Below, in pieces: positions 8,250 through 16,810 of a DNA stretch of 64,000 nt; positions within the stretch are counted from its first letter, which is position 1, and every line of letters begins with the position of its first letter. Origin of the DNA: Streptomyces sp. B21-105 (GTDB taxonomy: Bacteria; Actinomycetota; Actinomycetes; Streptomycetales; Streptomycetaceae). The position numbers were made by a program, and so were the translations under genes. The notes under the pieces were generated by a model, which did not search any database, had not been told where the DNA came from, and saw only the letters and a list, made by a program, of their open reading frames with translations. The stretch covers positions 930,001-994,000 of the forward strand of contig NZ_JARUMJ010000001.1 in the NCBI RefSeq assembly GCF_036898465.1, written 5' to 3'.

Positions 8250-8789
8250 TCAGCGGGAGCCGACCGCCCGGCCGGCTGCCAGACGGCGAGCGTGCGCACG
8301 GATCCGCTCGCGGTCCTCGGGGAAGACGCTGTCCCAGCTCGTGTCCAGACGGAACCATGCCGCCGGCTGGTTCTCCTCCCCGGCGAGCGGTACGTCGCGT
8401 CCGACGACCGCGGCGTAGGACAGGCCCAGCGTCGGAGACCAGTCGGCCCGGTAGGAACGCACCGCCACGGCTGCGGGCTCGGGCAGCAGCACGCTGCGCA
8501 GGCCGGTCTCCTCCAGCAGCTCTCGTGCCGCCGCCGCACGCGGTGCCTCGCCCGGCTCCACCTTGCCACCGGGCGGCACCCATCCGCGCACGCGGTGCTT
8601 GACCAGCAGGACGTGCTCGAAAGCAGGGTCGGTGACCCACACCTCGGCCGCCAACGGCTCCATCAGATGCCGACGGGCTTCCTCCAGCCAGGCCCGTGCA
8701 CCGTCGAACTCCCATGCGGCGAGGCGGGCATCCGCAACAGCCTCGTCCAAGATCACCTGACCGACTTCACCATGATTCACCCGTCCCAC
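8250..8789 (-). CDS. Nudix hydrolase (canonical box)
   Basis: 179 residues on the minus strand, the only backbone gene before 57 kb facing this way. The Nudix box is complete: GGKVEPGE, seven residues, then ARELLEETGL, with every consensus residue of G-x5-E-x7-RE-U-x-EE-x-G-U present. A roughly 45-residue N-terminal helical stretch precedes it (EAVADARLAAWEFDGARAW). It shares a 133-bp divergent region with the CYTH-like gene. Substrate not predictable; likely a nucleoside diphosphate derivative. Confidence 0.85.
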   Translation of the reverse strand: MGRVNHGEVGQVILDEAVADARLAAWEFDGARAWLEEARRHLMEPLAAEVWVTDPAFEHVLLVKHRVRGWVPPGGKVEPGEAPRAAAARELLEETGLRSVLLPEPAAVAVRSYRADWSPTLGLSYAAVVGRDVPLAGEENQPAAWFRLDTSWDSVFPEDRERIRAHARRLAAGRAVGSR

Positions 8790-8922
8790 CCTAGGCCGAC
8801 GAACTGGCCGGACGTCGCAGCGACGAGCAGGCAGCCATCCGGGGGTGTGCGGCCGACCCGGTGGCCCCTTCGGGCTGCAGGGCGATCACCCGTGGCGCCC
8901 GCTTCACACGAAGGAGTCCAGC

Positions 8923-10131
8923 GTGCACGATGAGCAGCCCTTGGACCGGGGAGCCTGGGTCGTCCTCGGCGGCGTCCACCTCCTCAACCGCACCGCGCCA
9001 CGGCGCCCAGACGAGCCGATCGTCCTCGTACGGGTGCCACCGCAGGAGGTGTGCAGGCCGACCACCACCGTGGTCGTCCGCTGGAACGCGCTGGGGCCCT
9101 GCCCGGCCAAAGCGCTGCACCCCGGCGGGACCCGGCTCGGGGCGGCCAGGATCGACGGCGGCGAACTGTTCCCCGACGCCATCGCCGGCCCCGCCCTGCG
9201 CACCCTGGTCGGCACCGAGGCCGCCCCCAGCCTGGTGCCGCTGTGCTACCTGGCCGAACACCCTGGCGGCGGCTACCACGCGTACGCGCAGATCCGCTTC
9301 CACCCCGAGGACGCCTGCTTCGTCCGCACCACCCGAGAACCAGTCGGCCATGGCCCGGTCGAGGAGCTGCGCTGGCTCGGGCCCGTGCTGACGGCGCACG
9401 CCGAGTCGGGCACGGCGCTCAACAACCACCTGCGGTACTTCCGCAAGCACTTCTCCGGCACCGAGCTGGAGTTCAAGTACACCCTCGACCCGGCACCGGA
9501 CATCTGGGCCGCGTCCATGGAACTGCTCAAGGCACTGCGCGACGGCAAGCTGGAAGGCTGCCGTCCGGAGTACCGGGAAGAGTTCCAGATCCACCACACC
9601 GAGAACCATCTGTTCGACGTCACCGGCCCCGAGCCCGAGATCGGCTACGCCTCCTTCATTCCCACCGTCACCGCCGGGCACGTGCTCAAGCGGAAGTGGT
9701 TCGCCGAGGACGCCTTCGCCCGCCGCGAGGAACTCACCTACGGCCTCGACATCGCCCCCGACCGCTTCGGGACGTTCCTGCGCGAGGACCTGGGCCTCCA
9801 GGTCCGGGCCATGCCGCCCTTCCAGCGCGTCCGTTACGACATCCAGTGCGAGTCGCTGCGTACCGGACACGTCTACGGCATCTTCTTCGACCGCTGCGCC
9901 CTCCTCGCGGCGCCCGACGTGGTGCTCTCCCAGTGCGAGCTGGAGTACCTCCGCTCGCGCAGCATCCTCGACCACGACGACGACGAGGTCCTCGTCGAGA
10001 TGAAGCGGATCGACAGCTGGCTCTGCGAGTACCTCGCCAGTCACGGCTGGGCGGCCGAGCACACCTTCTACTCCAAGCGCAGCTTCCTTCGCGACGCCGT
10101 CGCCTTCTGCCCGGACCTCGCCGTGCCATGA
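8923..10131 (+). CDS. CYTH-like (triphosphate tunnel metalloenzyme-like) protein
   Basis: 402 residues from a GTG at 8923 with a strong AAGGAG seven bases upstream. Residues 181-185 read ELEFK, the E-x-E-x-K signature that begins CYTH/TTM tunnel domains. Later segments (VRYDIQCESL, SQCELEYLRSR with alternating acidic and basic residues, then VLVEMKRIDSW) resemble the strands lining such tunnels. CYTH enzymes act on triphosphates (thiamine triphosphatase, class IV adenylate cyclase, inorganic triphosphatase). The first 170 residues are unrecognised. In a Nudix-rich locus a nucleoside-triphosphate substrate would make sense, but this is inference. Confidence 0.5.
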   Translation: MHDEQPLDRGAWVVLGGVHLLNRTAPRRPDEPIVLVRVPPQEVCRPTTTVVVRWNALGPCPAKALHPGGTRLGAARIDGGELFPDAIAGPALRTLVGTEAAPSLVPLCYLAEHPGGGYHAYAQIRFHPEDACFVRTTREPVGHGPVEELRWLGPVLTAHAESGTALNNHLRYFRKHFSGTELEFKYTLDPAPDIWAASMELLKALRDGKLEGCRPEYREEFQIHHTENHLFDVTGPEPEIGYASFIPTVTAGHVLKRKWFAEDAFARREELTYGLDIAPDRFGTFLREDLGLQVRAMPPFQRVRYDIQCESLRTGHVYGIFFDRCALLAAPDVVLSQCELEYLRSRSILDHDDDEVLVEMKRIDSWLCEYLASHGWAAEHTFYSKRSFLRDAVAFCPDLAVP

Positions 10132-10245
10132 CCGGCCAGGCGGTCTCCGGCAATCCCCCGCAGGAGGTACCGCAACCCACATGAGTGATCGAACACAGCA
10201 TCACAGCCCACCCTGCCCGGCCACAGAAGGAGAGGGCCCGGTATT

Positions 10246-10267
10246 CGAAATCAGGTTCTAGATTTCG
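10246..10267. promoter_or_regulatory. Inverted repeat upstream of the small ORF/kinase pair
   Basis: CGAAATC at 10246-10252 and GATTTCG at 10261-10267 form a perfect 7-bp inverted repeat around an 8-nt AT-richer spacer. It lies in the roughly 210-nt gap after the CYTH-like gene and 78 nt before a small ORF. The size fits a dimeric regulator operator. No promoter hexamers are clear. The rest of the gap (10132-10345) holds only a coupled 18-codon frame at 10128-10184 that I do not call. Confidence 0.3.
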
Positions 10268-10345
10268 CCCGCCTCCACCCGTTACGGCGACAGCAGACCC
10301 GCCGTTACCCGATCACCTGTCCGCATCTCACCCCGAGGAGCCCTC

Positions 10346-10486
10346 ATGCATCCCGTACGCCGCACTGTGCTCGTTCGTCCTGCGTTCGAAAACACCGCTA
10401 CCTCCTCGGGCGCCAGCCTTCTCGCCTCCGACCGCGCCGCCCTGCTCTCCGACGGATCACGACCGGATACGAGGTACCTGGCATGA
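10346..10486 (+). CDS. Small ORF (46 aa) coupled to the downstream phosphotransferase
   Basis: ATG at 10346 preceded by GAGGAG at the right spacing. It encodes 46 residues (starts MHPVRRTVLVRPAFENT, ends DTRYLA). The stop overlaps the ATG of the phosphotransferase gene as ATGA at 10483-10486. The strong Shine-Dalgarno sequence and overlap argue that it is translated, either as a real small protein or as a leader that couples translation of the kinase. No cysteines, signal peptide or transmembrane segment; no recognised RiPP core. Confidence 0.45.
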   Translation: MHPVRRTVLVRPAFENTATSSGASLLASDRAALLSDGSRPDTRYLA

Positions 10487-11358
10487 CGGACTCCACTCGC
10501 CTTCCCTCCCCGCTCCACGCCTGGGTGGGGAGCGTGCTGGGCCCCCTGGACGATGTGCGGGACGCCTCGCATGCCCGCGACAACTCACAGGTATGGAGGG
10601 TGACCGGACCCGCTGGCGACCACTACGTGAAAGTGGCGCCCAAGCCGATCCTCTACACGCGCGAGACCCGTGCCTACCGGCAGGCCGTTTCTCACCTCGG
10701 TCACGGCAATGCCCCGGTGCTGCGAGACAGTTCCGCGGAGCTGCTCGCCCTGATCCTGACCGCCGTGGACGGCGAGCCGTTGAAGGAAGAGGAGTCACCC
10801 GCGCGCCGCCGCTCGGCCCACCGGCAGGCCGGCCAGCTCCTGCGCCGCTTCCACGACGCGATGACCGGCACCCTCGACCAGCCGGAAGCCGGCGCAGTCG
10901 TCGAGAACACGGTGGCCGGCCTGGACAAGCACCTCGCCGAGGCCGGCGACCACCTGGCCGCTACGGAAGCCGACCTGCTGCGGCGCCTGGTGAGCGCGCT
11001 GCCCGGCTGCGGACCGCTACCGGCCGGGTGGCGGCACGGGGACTTCTGGGAGCGCAATCTGCTCTGGAACGGCCAACGCTGCGCATTGATCGACTTCGAG
11101 CGCAGCGAACCGGGTCCCTGTGTCGCCGACTTCGTCAAACTCGCCACCTCGCTGTGGCCTGATCGTCCTGAGCTGCGGACCGCCCTGTTCGAGGGGTACG
11201 GCCGGCCTCTGTCCGAGGCAGAGGAATACGCGCTGACAGCGTTCGCAGCAGCTGACGCCGCCAGCGCTCTCGCCTACGGTCCCCGGCACGGCGACCCGCT
11301 CGTGACCGCGCGCGGCCAGCGCACCGTCGAACGCCTGATGCAGGAGGGCCGTCTGTGA
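10483..11358 (+). CDS. APH/choline-kinase-family phosphotransferase
   Basis: 291 residues. The catalytic Brenner-type motif is HGD at 185-187 with Asn192 (HGDFWERNLLW), and the metal-binding Asp204 is in LIDFERSEPG. The nucleotide-binding lysine is probably in HYVKVAP (about 50). The fold phosphorylates small hydroxylated substrates: aminoglycosides, choline, homoserine or nucleoside-like molecules. Its start overlaps the small ORF and its end overlaps the Nudix remnant (GTGA). A biosynthetic or salvage kinase seems more likely than drug resistance given the neighbours. Confidence 0.7.
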   Translation: MTDSTRLPSPLHAWVGSVLGPLDDVRDASHARDNSQVWRVTGPAGDHYVKVAPKPILYTRETRAYRQAVSHLGHGNAPVLRDSSAELLALILTAVDGEPLKEEESPARRRSAHRQAGQLLRRFHDAMTGTLDQPEAGAVVENTVAGLDKHLAEAGDHLAATEADLLRRLVSALPGCGPLPAGWRHGDFWERNLLWNGQRCALIDFERSEPGPCVADFVKLATSLWPDRPELRTALFEGYGRPLSEAEEYALTAFAAADAASALAYGPRHGDPLVTARGQRTVERLMQEGRL

Positions 11359-11734
11359 GCGACGCGCCTCACCTGCTGATCGCTGACGTGGCCCAGGTCC
11401 TGCTCCGTGCGAGCGGCGCCGCCCTGCGCGTATGTCGCAGACCGGACACGGCCATCGCACCAGGACAACTCACCGTCGTGGGTGGCCATCTGGAAACTGG
11501 CGAAACCCACGTACCCGGCGACGGCCCAGATCGGACACCGCCGTGTTCGTCGCCCAGTCGTGGGCGGGCGAGCCGCACAACGCCGAGCCGGACAAGTACG
11601 AAGGGCTGTTCTGGGTGTCGATGGAAAAACCCTCGCCGGACTGCCACTCCTACACCACCGCCATCTTCCACATGCTCACCCACGGCCCGTCATACCGGGC
11701 TCTCAACTGGCCGACGCAGGGAGGCACCGAGTGA
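11355..11734 (+). pseudogene. Nudix hydrolase remnant with internal deletion/frameshift
   Basis: Frame 1 from GTG 11355 gives a Nudix N-terminus: LLIADVAQVLLRASG, then VCRRPDTAIAPGQLTVVGGHLETGET, the beginning of the box. The box then stops matching. The C-terminal part resumes in another frame from about 11540: VFVAQSWAGEPHNAEPDKYEG, then PSYRALNWPTQGGTE, ending at 11734. The REUXEEXGU half is missing altogether, so a deletion of roughly 15-20 codons with a frame change is likely, not just a base-call error. Overlaps with both neighbours (GTGA) are preserved, so the ancestral gene was part of the operon. Confidence 0.6.
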
Positions 11735-13719
11735 AGCGATTCTTCGGCAAGGTCCGCATGGCGGAGCCCCAGGTCTCCGAGGCAGAACGCGAGCTCTTCG
11801 GCGGGCCGTTGCGCTACGACATGGGCTGGTCCCAACACGAGCACGCGGGCCTGGACTTGACCATGCGATCGGCGCTGCGACAGATGCCCAGACTCGTCGG
11901 CGCTGCCCTGCGGATGGCCTGGAGCGCGGATCGCCGCGCGCTCGTGGCGGTGGCGATCAGCGAACTCGGCCAGGGCATCGCCGCCGCGGTCGGCCTGCTT
12001 GCCATCAACGCGGTCATGCACGCGCTGTTAGGGGGCGGAGACGCTGTCGAGAGGCTGCACGCCTTGCTGCCGGGCCTGCTCGCCGCCGCAGGCGCCGCCG
12101 TCGTGAACTCCGCCCTGGCCGGCTGGTCGACCTCGCGGGCCGGCCGCCTTGAGCCGAAGGTCGAGCGGATCGCCACCACGCAATACCTGGCCGCGGCCAC
12201 CACCGTTGAACTCGAAGCCATCGACGACCCGGAGTTCCGGCGTCTGATCGACATCGCCCAGTACGGGCCCGCCTCCGCGCGCCGCATGATCGGCGCCTGT
12301 GTCTCCGCGCTGAACAGCAGCATCTCGCTGATCGCTACGGCCGGTGTGCTCACCGTCCTGCATCCAGCGCTGCTGCCCATGCTGCTGGTCATCGCCGCGC
12401 CCCGCGGTTGGGGCGCCATGCGGGTGGCGCAGGAGCGCTACGTGTCGATGATGAGCTGGATCGAGCATCTGCGGGCCAGCCGCCTCATCGGCAACCTCCT
12501 CACCGAACGCACCGCCTCACAAGAAGTGCGCATCCACGCCGTCGGTCCCTTCCTCCTCGACCGGTACCGGCGCATGGCCGCCAGCGCAGAGGCGGAGCAG
12601 GAACGTCTGGCCTCCAGCAAGGCCGTCACCGAATGGGTCGCCTCCGCGCTGTCCGGGCTGGCGATGGCCGCCACCTACGGAACGATGATCTGGCTGGTCA
12701 TGGCCGGTCACATGAGCCTCGCCGTCGCCGGCACCGCAGTGATCGCGGTGCGGACCGGGTCGGCGAGCCTGGGCGCACTGGTGATGAACATCAACCAGCT
12801 GCACGAAGAGTCGCTCTACGTGCGGGACCACGGACAGTTCCTGGTCGAAGCTGCCCAACGCGCCATCCCCCAGACCGGCAACCCCGTCCCTGACCAGGTC
12901 AAGCAGGTCTCCCTGGAACACGTCACCTACCGGTATCCCGACCGCGACGCACCGGCCTTGGACGACGTCACGCTCACCTTCCCCATGGGGTCGGTCACCG
13001 CCGTCGTGGGCGAGAACGGCTCCGGCAAAAGCACCCTGATGAAGATCCTGTCCGGTCTGCTGCTGCCTCACGACGGCACGGTGAAGTGGGGCGAGGCCGA
13101 CATCTCCCAGCTGGAACGGGCTCAGGTCTTCCACCGCGTCTCCCTGCTCACCCAGGACTTCCAGCGCTGGCCCGTCACGGCCGCGATGAACATCCGCATC
13201 GGCCGCCCCGACCACGACGCCTCGGCCCACGACCTGCAGCAGTCCGTCGACTACGCCGGAGCCGGGCCCGTCACCGCCAAACTCCCCAACGGGCTGGACA
13301 GCATGCTCGGCCGCATGTTCCGCGGAGCCATCGAACTCTCCGGCGGGGAATGGCAGAAAGTGGGTCTGGCCCGCACCCACTGGCGTAGCTCAACATCGCA
13401 ACTGGACAGCGTCCTCATCGTCGACGAGCCCACCTCCGCCCTCGACCCCGAAGCCGAGATCGCTGCCTTCGACCGCATCCGGCGCCTCGCCGCCCCGCAC
13501 CGGGCCGTCGTCCTGGTCACCCACCGCATGTCCGGCGTCCGCCACGCCGACCACATCTACGTCCTCAACCAAGGGCGCCTCGTCGAGCACGGCATCCACG
13601 ACAACCTCATGGCCGCAGGCGGGCGGTACGCCGCCATGTTCGCCACCCAGGCCGCCCAGTACGCCCCGACCCCGAACGTCCCGAAGCCTGCTTCGCCCAG
13701 CGTCTTAGACCAGGCATGA
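11731..13719 (+). CDS. ABC transporter with fused permease and ATPase domains
   Basis: 662 residues from GTG 11731 (overlapping the Nudix remnant stop); an ATG at 11758 is an alternative. The N-terminal half holds a membrane domain with hydrophobic segments around ALVAVAISELGQGIAAAVGL, LLPGLLAAAGAAVVN, the LIATAGVLTVLHPALLPML region and the LSGLAMAATYGTMIWLVM region. The ATPase has Walker A GENGSGKST, signature LSGGEWQK, Walker B VLIVDEPTSALD and H-loop VTHR. Layout is that of a half-size exporter acting as a homodimer. Cargo is unknown, plausibly the pathway product or a peptide. The stop overlaps a possible ATG at 13716. Confidence 0.85.
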   Translation: MKRFFGKVRMAEPQVSEAERELFGGPLRYDMGWSQHEHAGLDLTMRSALRQMPRLVGAALRMAWSADRRALVAVAISELGQGIAAAVGLLAINAVMHALLGGGDAVERLHALLPGLLAAAGAAVVNSALAGWSTSRAGRLEPKVERIATTQYLAAATTVELEAIDDPEFRRLIDIAQYGPASARRMIGACVSALNSSISLIATAGVLTVLHPALLPMLLVIAAPRGWGAMRVAQERYVSMMSWIEHLRASRLIGNLLTERTASQEVRIHAVGPFLLDRYRRMAASAEAEQERLASSKAVTEWVASALSGLAMAATYGTMIWLVMAGHMSLAVAGTAVIAVRTGSASLGALVMNINQLHEESLYVRDHGQFLVEAAQRAIPQTGNPVPDQVKQVSLEHVTYRYPDRDAPALDDVTLTFPMGSVTAVVGENGSGKSTLMKILSGLLLPHDGTVKWGEADISQLERAQVFHRVSLLTQDFQRWPVTAAMNIRIGRPDHDASAHDLQQSVDYAGAGPVTAKLPNGLDSMLGRMFRGAIELSGGEWQKVGLARTHWRSSTSQLDSVLIVDEPTSALDPEAEIAAFDRIRRLAAPHRAVVLVTHRMSGVRHADHIYVLNQGRLVEHGIHDNLMAAGGRYAAMFATQAAQYAPTPNVPKPASPSVLDQA

Positions 13720-13742
13720 CCCGCTCGACCGAAAGGCAGAGC

Positions 13743-14882
13743 ATGTCCTCCTCTCTCCCTCCGTCAGCACGAGTTGCATCGCAGTCCGCCTTGTCGGCAG
13801 CGCAGCACGCCGCAACCCGGCACGCGGTGTGGCTCGGGGCCGCCGCGATCATCACCGACCAGGTCGGCCGCGTCCTGCTGGTCCACCCGACCTACCGCGA
13901 GGACGACCGGTGGCTGCTGCCCGGCGGAGTCGTCGAACCCGGCGAACACCCGCACGCCGCCTGCCAGCGCGAAATCACCGAGGAACTGGGCCTGGCGGAC
14001 CTGACCCTGTCGGGCGTGCTTGCCGTCCACTCCCTCTCACAGCACCACCCAGACATCAGGCCCGCCGCGCCCTGCCCCGGAGAGATCCGATACGTCTTCG
14101 ACGGCGGAACCCTCACCCTCGACCAAGCGAAGGTGATCCGCCTGCCTCGCGAGGAGCTGTCCGAGTACGCCTTCCTCGAAACCCGGGACGCGGTGCAGCA
14201 GCTGCGTCCCGTGGACGGGCAGATCATGCTCGCCGCCTACCGTGCCCGACTCGGGAACACCGCCACCGCTCACCTCGCCGACGGCCGGCACATCCTCGAC
14301 GTCCCGGCGCTGGATCGCCATGACGTCCACGTCCGCTACCGGCCCATGTGGGACAGTCCCCTCAACCGTGGCCCTGTGCCCGAGCGGCTCCCCGTGCAGC
14401 AAGCCTGGGCGTGGTGCTTCGTTCCCGACGGCCGGGTCGCCCTCGTTGCCGACCCCGCCCCCCGGGGCGCCCTGCCCATGCTGCCAGGCGGCACCGTGGA
14501 GAAGGCCGATACGACGCCCGAGGCAGCCCTCCACCGCGAAGCCGCCGAGGAAGCCCAGCTCACCCTGACCGACCCGGTGCGACTGGGCTGGGTGCTCGAC
14601 GAGACTGGCGAGGTCTACGGCGGGGTGGGGCCCAATGCCAGGCTCCGACTGGCCGCCCGTGTCACCGGCATCGGGCCGGCAGCCGACGACCCCGCCACCG
14701 GCCGCCCCTTCGCACGCCTGCTCGCCACCCCCGCCCAGGCAGCCGCCCTGCTCGGATGGGGCCCGCCGGGGGCGCGGCAAGCCCGCCTCGCCACTGAAAC
14801 GGCCAGGGAGCGCTGGGGCCTGCCCACCGCTGGCCCCACCGCCATCGAGGAAGTCCCGGCGGAGGGGATGCAGCTGAGCTGA
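13743..14882 (+). CDS. Two-domain (tandem) Nudix protein
   Basis: 379 residues; an in-frame ATG at 13716 overlapping the ABC stop is an alternative, but GAAAGG lies just before 13743. Domain 1 has a canonical box at about 61-84 (GGVVEPGEHP..., REITEELGL). Domain 2 has a weaker box at about 247-270 (GGTVEKADTTPEA..., REAAEEAQL), with Asp after Ala in place of GE and a Gln where Gly is usual near the end. Domain 1 is probably catalytic. Domain 2 may have changed specificity or act in binding. Same strand and spacing as the surrounding operon. Confidence 0.8.
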   Translation: MSSSLPPSARVASQSALSAAQHAATRHAVWLGAAAIITDQVGRVLLVHPTYREDDRWLLPGGVVEPGEHPHAACQREITEELGLADLTLSGVLAVHSLSQHHPDIRPAAPCPGEIRYVFDGGTLTLDQAKVIRLPREELSEYAFLETRDAVQQLRPVDGQIMLAAYRARLGNTATAHLADGRHILDVPALDRHDVHVRYRPMWDSPLNRGPVPERLPVQQAWAWCFVPDGRVALVADPAPRGALPMLPGGTVEKADTTPEAALHREAAEEAQLTLTDPVRLGWVLDETGEVYGGVGPNARLRLAARVTGIGPAADDPATGRPFARLLATPAQAAALLGWGPPGARQARLATETARERWGLPTAGPTAIEEVPAEGMQLS

Positions 14883-14936
14883 AGCAAACGCCCCCGCCTT
14901 GACTCATTCCGCATCGCGCCCCTCTGAGGTACCCCC

Positions 14937-16427
14937 ATGCCGCTGTCGCACCACCACATCCGCACCACCGTCGAGACCTACCTCGCTCGCCACCCTCACG
15001 AGCGACCACAGCTCGCCGGTCTCCTGGAAGCCCTCCACCGGCCCACCGACATCGCCAGCCGCTCCACCTTCTCCGGACACGTCACCTGCGGCGCCATCGT
15101 CGTCGACCCCCTCGGCCGCGTCCTGCACGTGCTGCACCTGGCGAGCGGGAAGGTACTCGCTCCAGGCGGACACGCCGAATCCGACGACCAGTCCCTGGCA
15201 GAGGCGACCCTGCGGGAGCTGCACGAGGAGACCGGGATCCCACCCCAGGCCGTGGCACCGTGGCCCGGCTACGAGGCCATGCCGTTCGATATCGACATCC
15301 ACAACATCGACGCCCACCCAGGCAAAGGCGAACCCAGCCACCAGCACTTCGACTTCCGCTTCCTCTTCCGCCTACGCACCGCCACAGAGGTGCCCGTGGT
15401 GCTGCAGGAAGAAGAAGTCGGCGGCATCGAGTGGCGGTCCCTAGACAAGGTGGCCTCCCCCTCCCTGCGCGACAAGCTGCTCAAGCTCACGCCCGCCGTC
15501 GAACCGGAGACGGCCAACGCCTCCGCCCTGATCTACAACGACCGCGGTGAATACCTGCTCCACCTGCGCGACTACTTCCCCGGCCAGATCTGGGAGCCGG
15601 GCATGTGGTCGCTCCTCGGCGGCGGCCGAGAACCCCAGGACACCACCCTGGAACACACCGTGCGACGCGAACTCGACGAAGAAGCCGGACTGCACATCCC
15701 CGACCTGACCCCGTTCGGCACCGAGGAAGCGGTCGACGCCGCCGGCGCGACCCTGCCCATCGCCATCTACGCCGGCACCTGGAACGGCGACCCCCGCGAA
15801 CTCCGCCTGACGGAAGGAGTGATGCTTGCCTGGTTCACTCCCGATGACCTCCACCGGCTGCGCATCACACCATCCACCAGCGACCTCGTGCGACGCCACG
15901 CCGCCACCTCCCCAGCCATCGCGTCCACTCTCACCTCGCACGTCGCCCACTCATCGGTAGCCGAGCGTCGACCGGCCTCTCCCAGCGGCACCGTCCCCAA
16001 CGTGATCGGCGTCCACCTCTATCTGGAGCGCCCCGACGGAACAGTGCTGCTCGGGCTTCGCCACCCCGATTCCGCGTTCGCACCCTCCACCTGGCACACC
16101 CTGGCAGGCCACTGCGAGCAGGAAAGCGCCATCACGTGCCTGATCAGGGAGGCACGCGAAGAGGCCGGCCTACTGATCGAGCCGCAGGACGTCGAACTCG
16201 TCCACGTTGTCCACCTCGTCGACCGGGTCGGGGACCAGCCTCGCCTGGGGCTCTTCTTCCGCGCTCGGGCCTGGAGGGGCGAGCCGCAACCATGCGAGCC
16301 GGCCAAGTGCACCGAGTGGAGATTCTGGGACCCGACCGCACTCCCGGCAGCCCTCGTCCCTTACACCCGGGGCGTCATCGAAGCCATCCGCGCCGGTCAC
16401 CTCTACTCGGAGACAGGATGGGCATGA
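14937..16427 (+). CDS. Three-domain Nudix protein
   Basis: 496 residues carrying three Nudix modules in series. Box 1 (about 78-100) begins GGHAESDD and ends RELHEETGI. Box 2 (about 228-251) begins GGGREPQD and ends RRELDEEAGL. Box 3 (about 391-412) begins GHCEQES and ends REAREEAGLL. All three keep the RE...EE glutamates needed for metal binding. In each the G-x5-E glutamate is replaced or displaced (boxes 1 and 2 have Asp-rich turns). Each domain is preceded by its own strand (CGAIVVDPLGRVLHV, ASALIYNDRGEYLLH, GVHLYLERPDGTVLLG). Single Nudix domains are the norm, so this triplication is unusual. Confidence 0.8.
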   Translation: MPLSHHHIRTTVETYLARHPHERPQLAGLLEALHRPTDIASRSTFSGHVTCGAIVVDPLGRVLHVLHLASGKVLAPGGHAESDDQSLAEATLRELHEETGIPPQAVAPWPGYEAMPFDIDIHNIDAHPGKGEPSHQHFDFRFLFRLRTATEVPVVLQEEEVGGIEWRSLDKVASPSLRDKLLKLTPAVEPETANASALIYNDRGEYLLHLRDYFPGQIWEPGMWSLLGGGREPQDTTLEHTVRRELDEEAGLHIPDLTPFGTEEAVDAAGATLPIAIYAGTWNGDPRELRLTEGVMLAWFTPDDLHRLRITPSTSDLVRRHAATSPAIASTLTSHVAHSSVAERRPASPSGTVPNVIGVHLYLERPDGTVLLGLRHPDSAFAPSTWHTLAGHCEQESAITCLIREAREEAGLLIEPQDVELVHVVHLVDRVGDQPRLGLFFRARAWRGEPQPCEPAKCTEWRFWDPTALPAALVPYTRGVIEAIRAGHLYSETGWA

Positions 16428-16501
16428 GCCACCGCCGCAAGCTCGTCGAGGCCCTCCGTCGCTGCATCCTCGCCTTGCGCCCGTGGGAACTGGCCGTCTA
16501 A
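16424..16501 (+). CDS. Very small ORF (25 aa) coupled to the three-Nudix gene
   Basis: ATG at 16424 overlaps the Nudix stop (ATGA) and encodes a basic peptide, MSHRRKLVEALRRC followed by ILALRPWELAV. Overlap and arginine-rich composition are compatible with a real small protein, but at this length chance cannot be excluded. It ends 63 nt before the interrupted methyltransferase gene. Confidence 0.3.
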   Translation: MSHRRKLVEALRRCILALRPWELAV

Positions 16502-16564
16502 GCCGGCACCCCGCCTGATCTCTATCCGTGTACCCACCCCTGGCCTCGCCGTAAGGATGCGCCG

Positions 16565-16710
16565 TTGTTCACCACGCAAGATGAATGGAATCGCGGCTAC
16601 GCCGAAGGCCGCCGTTACCGGCCCCTGGACGACGACGAGCGATCGTTGCTCGCCCAGCACGTGTCTGCTCCCGACGGCGGCCGAGCACTCGACGTGGGAT
16701 GCGGGCTGGG
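16565..16710 (+). pseudogene. 5' fragment of methyltransferase-Nudix-PCMT gene, cut by element 1
   Basis: From a TTG at 16565 (QDEWNRGYAEGRRYRPL...) the frame gives 48 residues ending ALDVGCGL, the beginning of SAM-binding motif I, and then runs into unrelated sequence. The missing continuation GELALHLASMGYAVDAVDW is found 27.3 kb away, starting at 44051. Joining the two at a shared GG dinucleotide restores a canonical motif I (D-V-G-C-G-x-G-E-L-A) in frame and a 773-residue protein. This shows directly that the gene was split by insertion. Confidence 0.85.
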
Positions 16711-16810
16711 TTGTTTCAGCAAACACCGTGTCCCACGCAGGCCGTGTCGCTTTGCACGAGGGCGGAGTGACCTCGCCGTGTCACGTTGACGCGATCCATC
16801 ATGTCTCTTT
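16711..16810. repeat. Left terminal region of element 1 with recombinase-type boxes
   Basis: TTGTTTC sits at the very edge (16711-16717). A box GTGTCGCTTT is at 16744-16753 and a second, ATGTCTCTTT, at 16801-16810, 57 bp apart start to start. The second continues CCTAGCA, matching the CTAGCA after the corresponding right-end box. All are inverted relative to the right end, as expected for binding sites of the element's recombinases. Confidence 0.6.
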
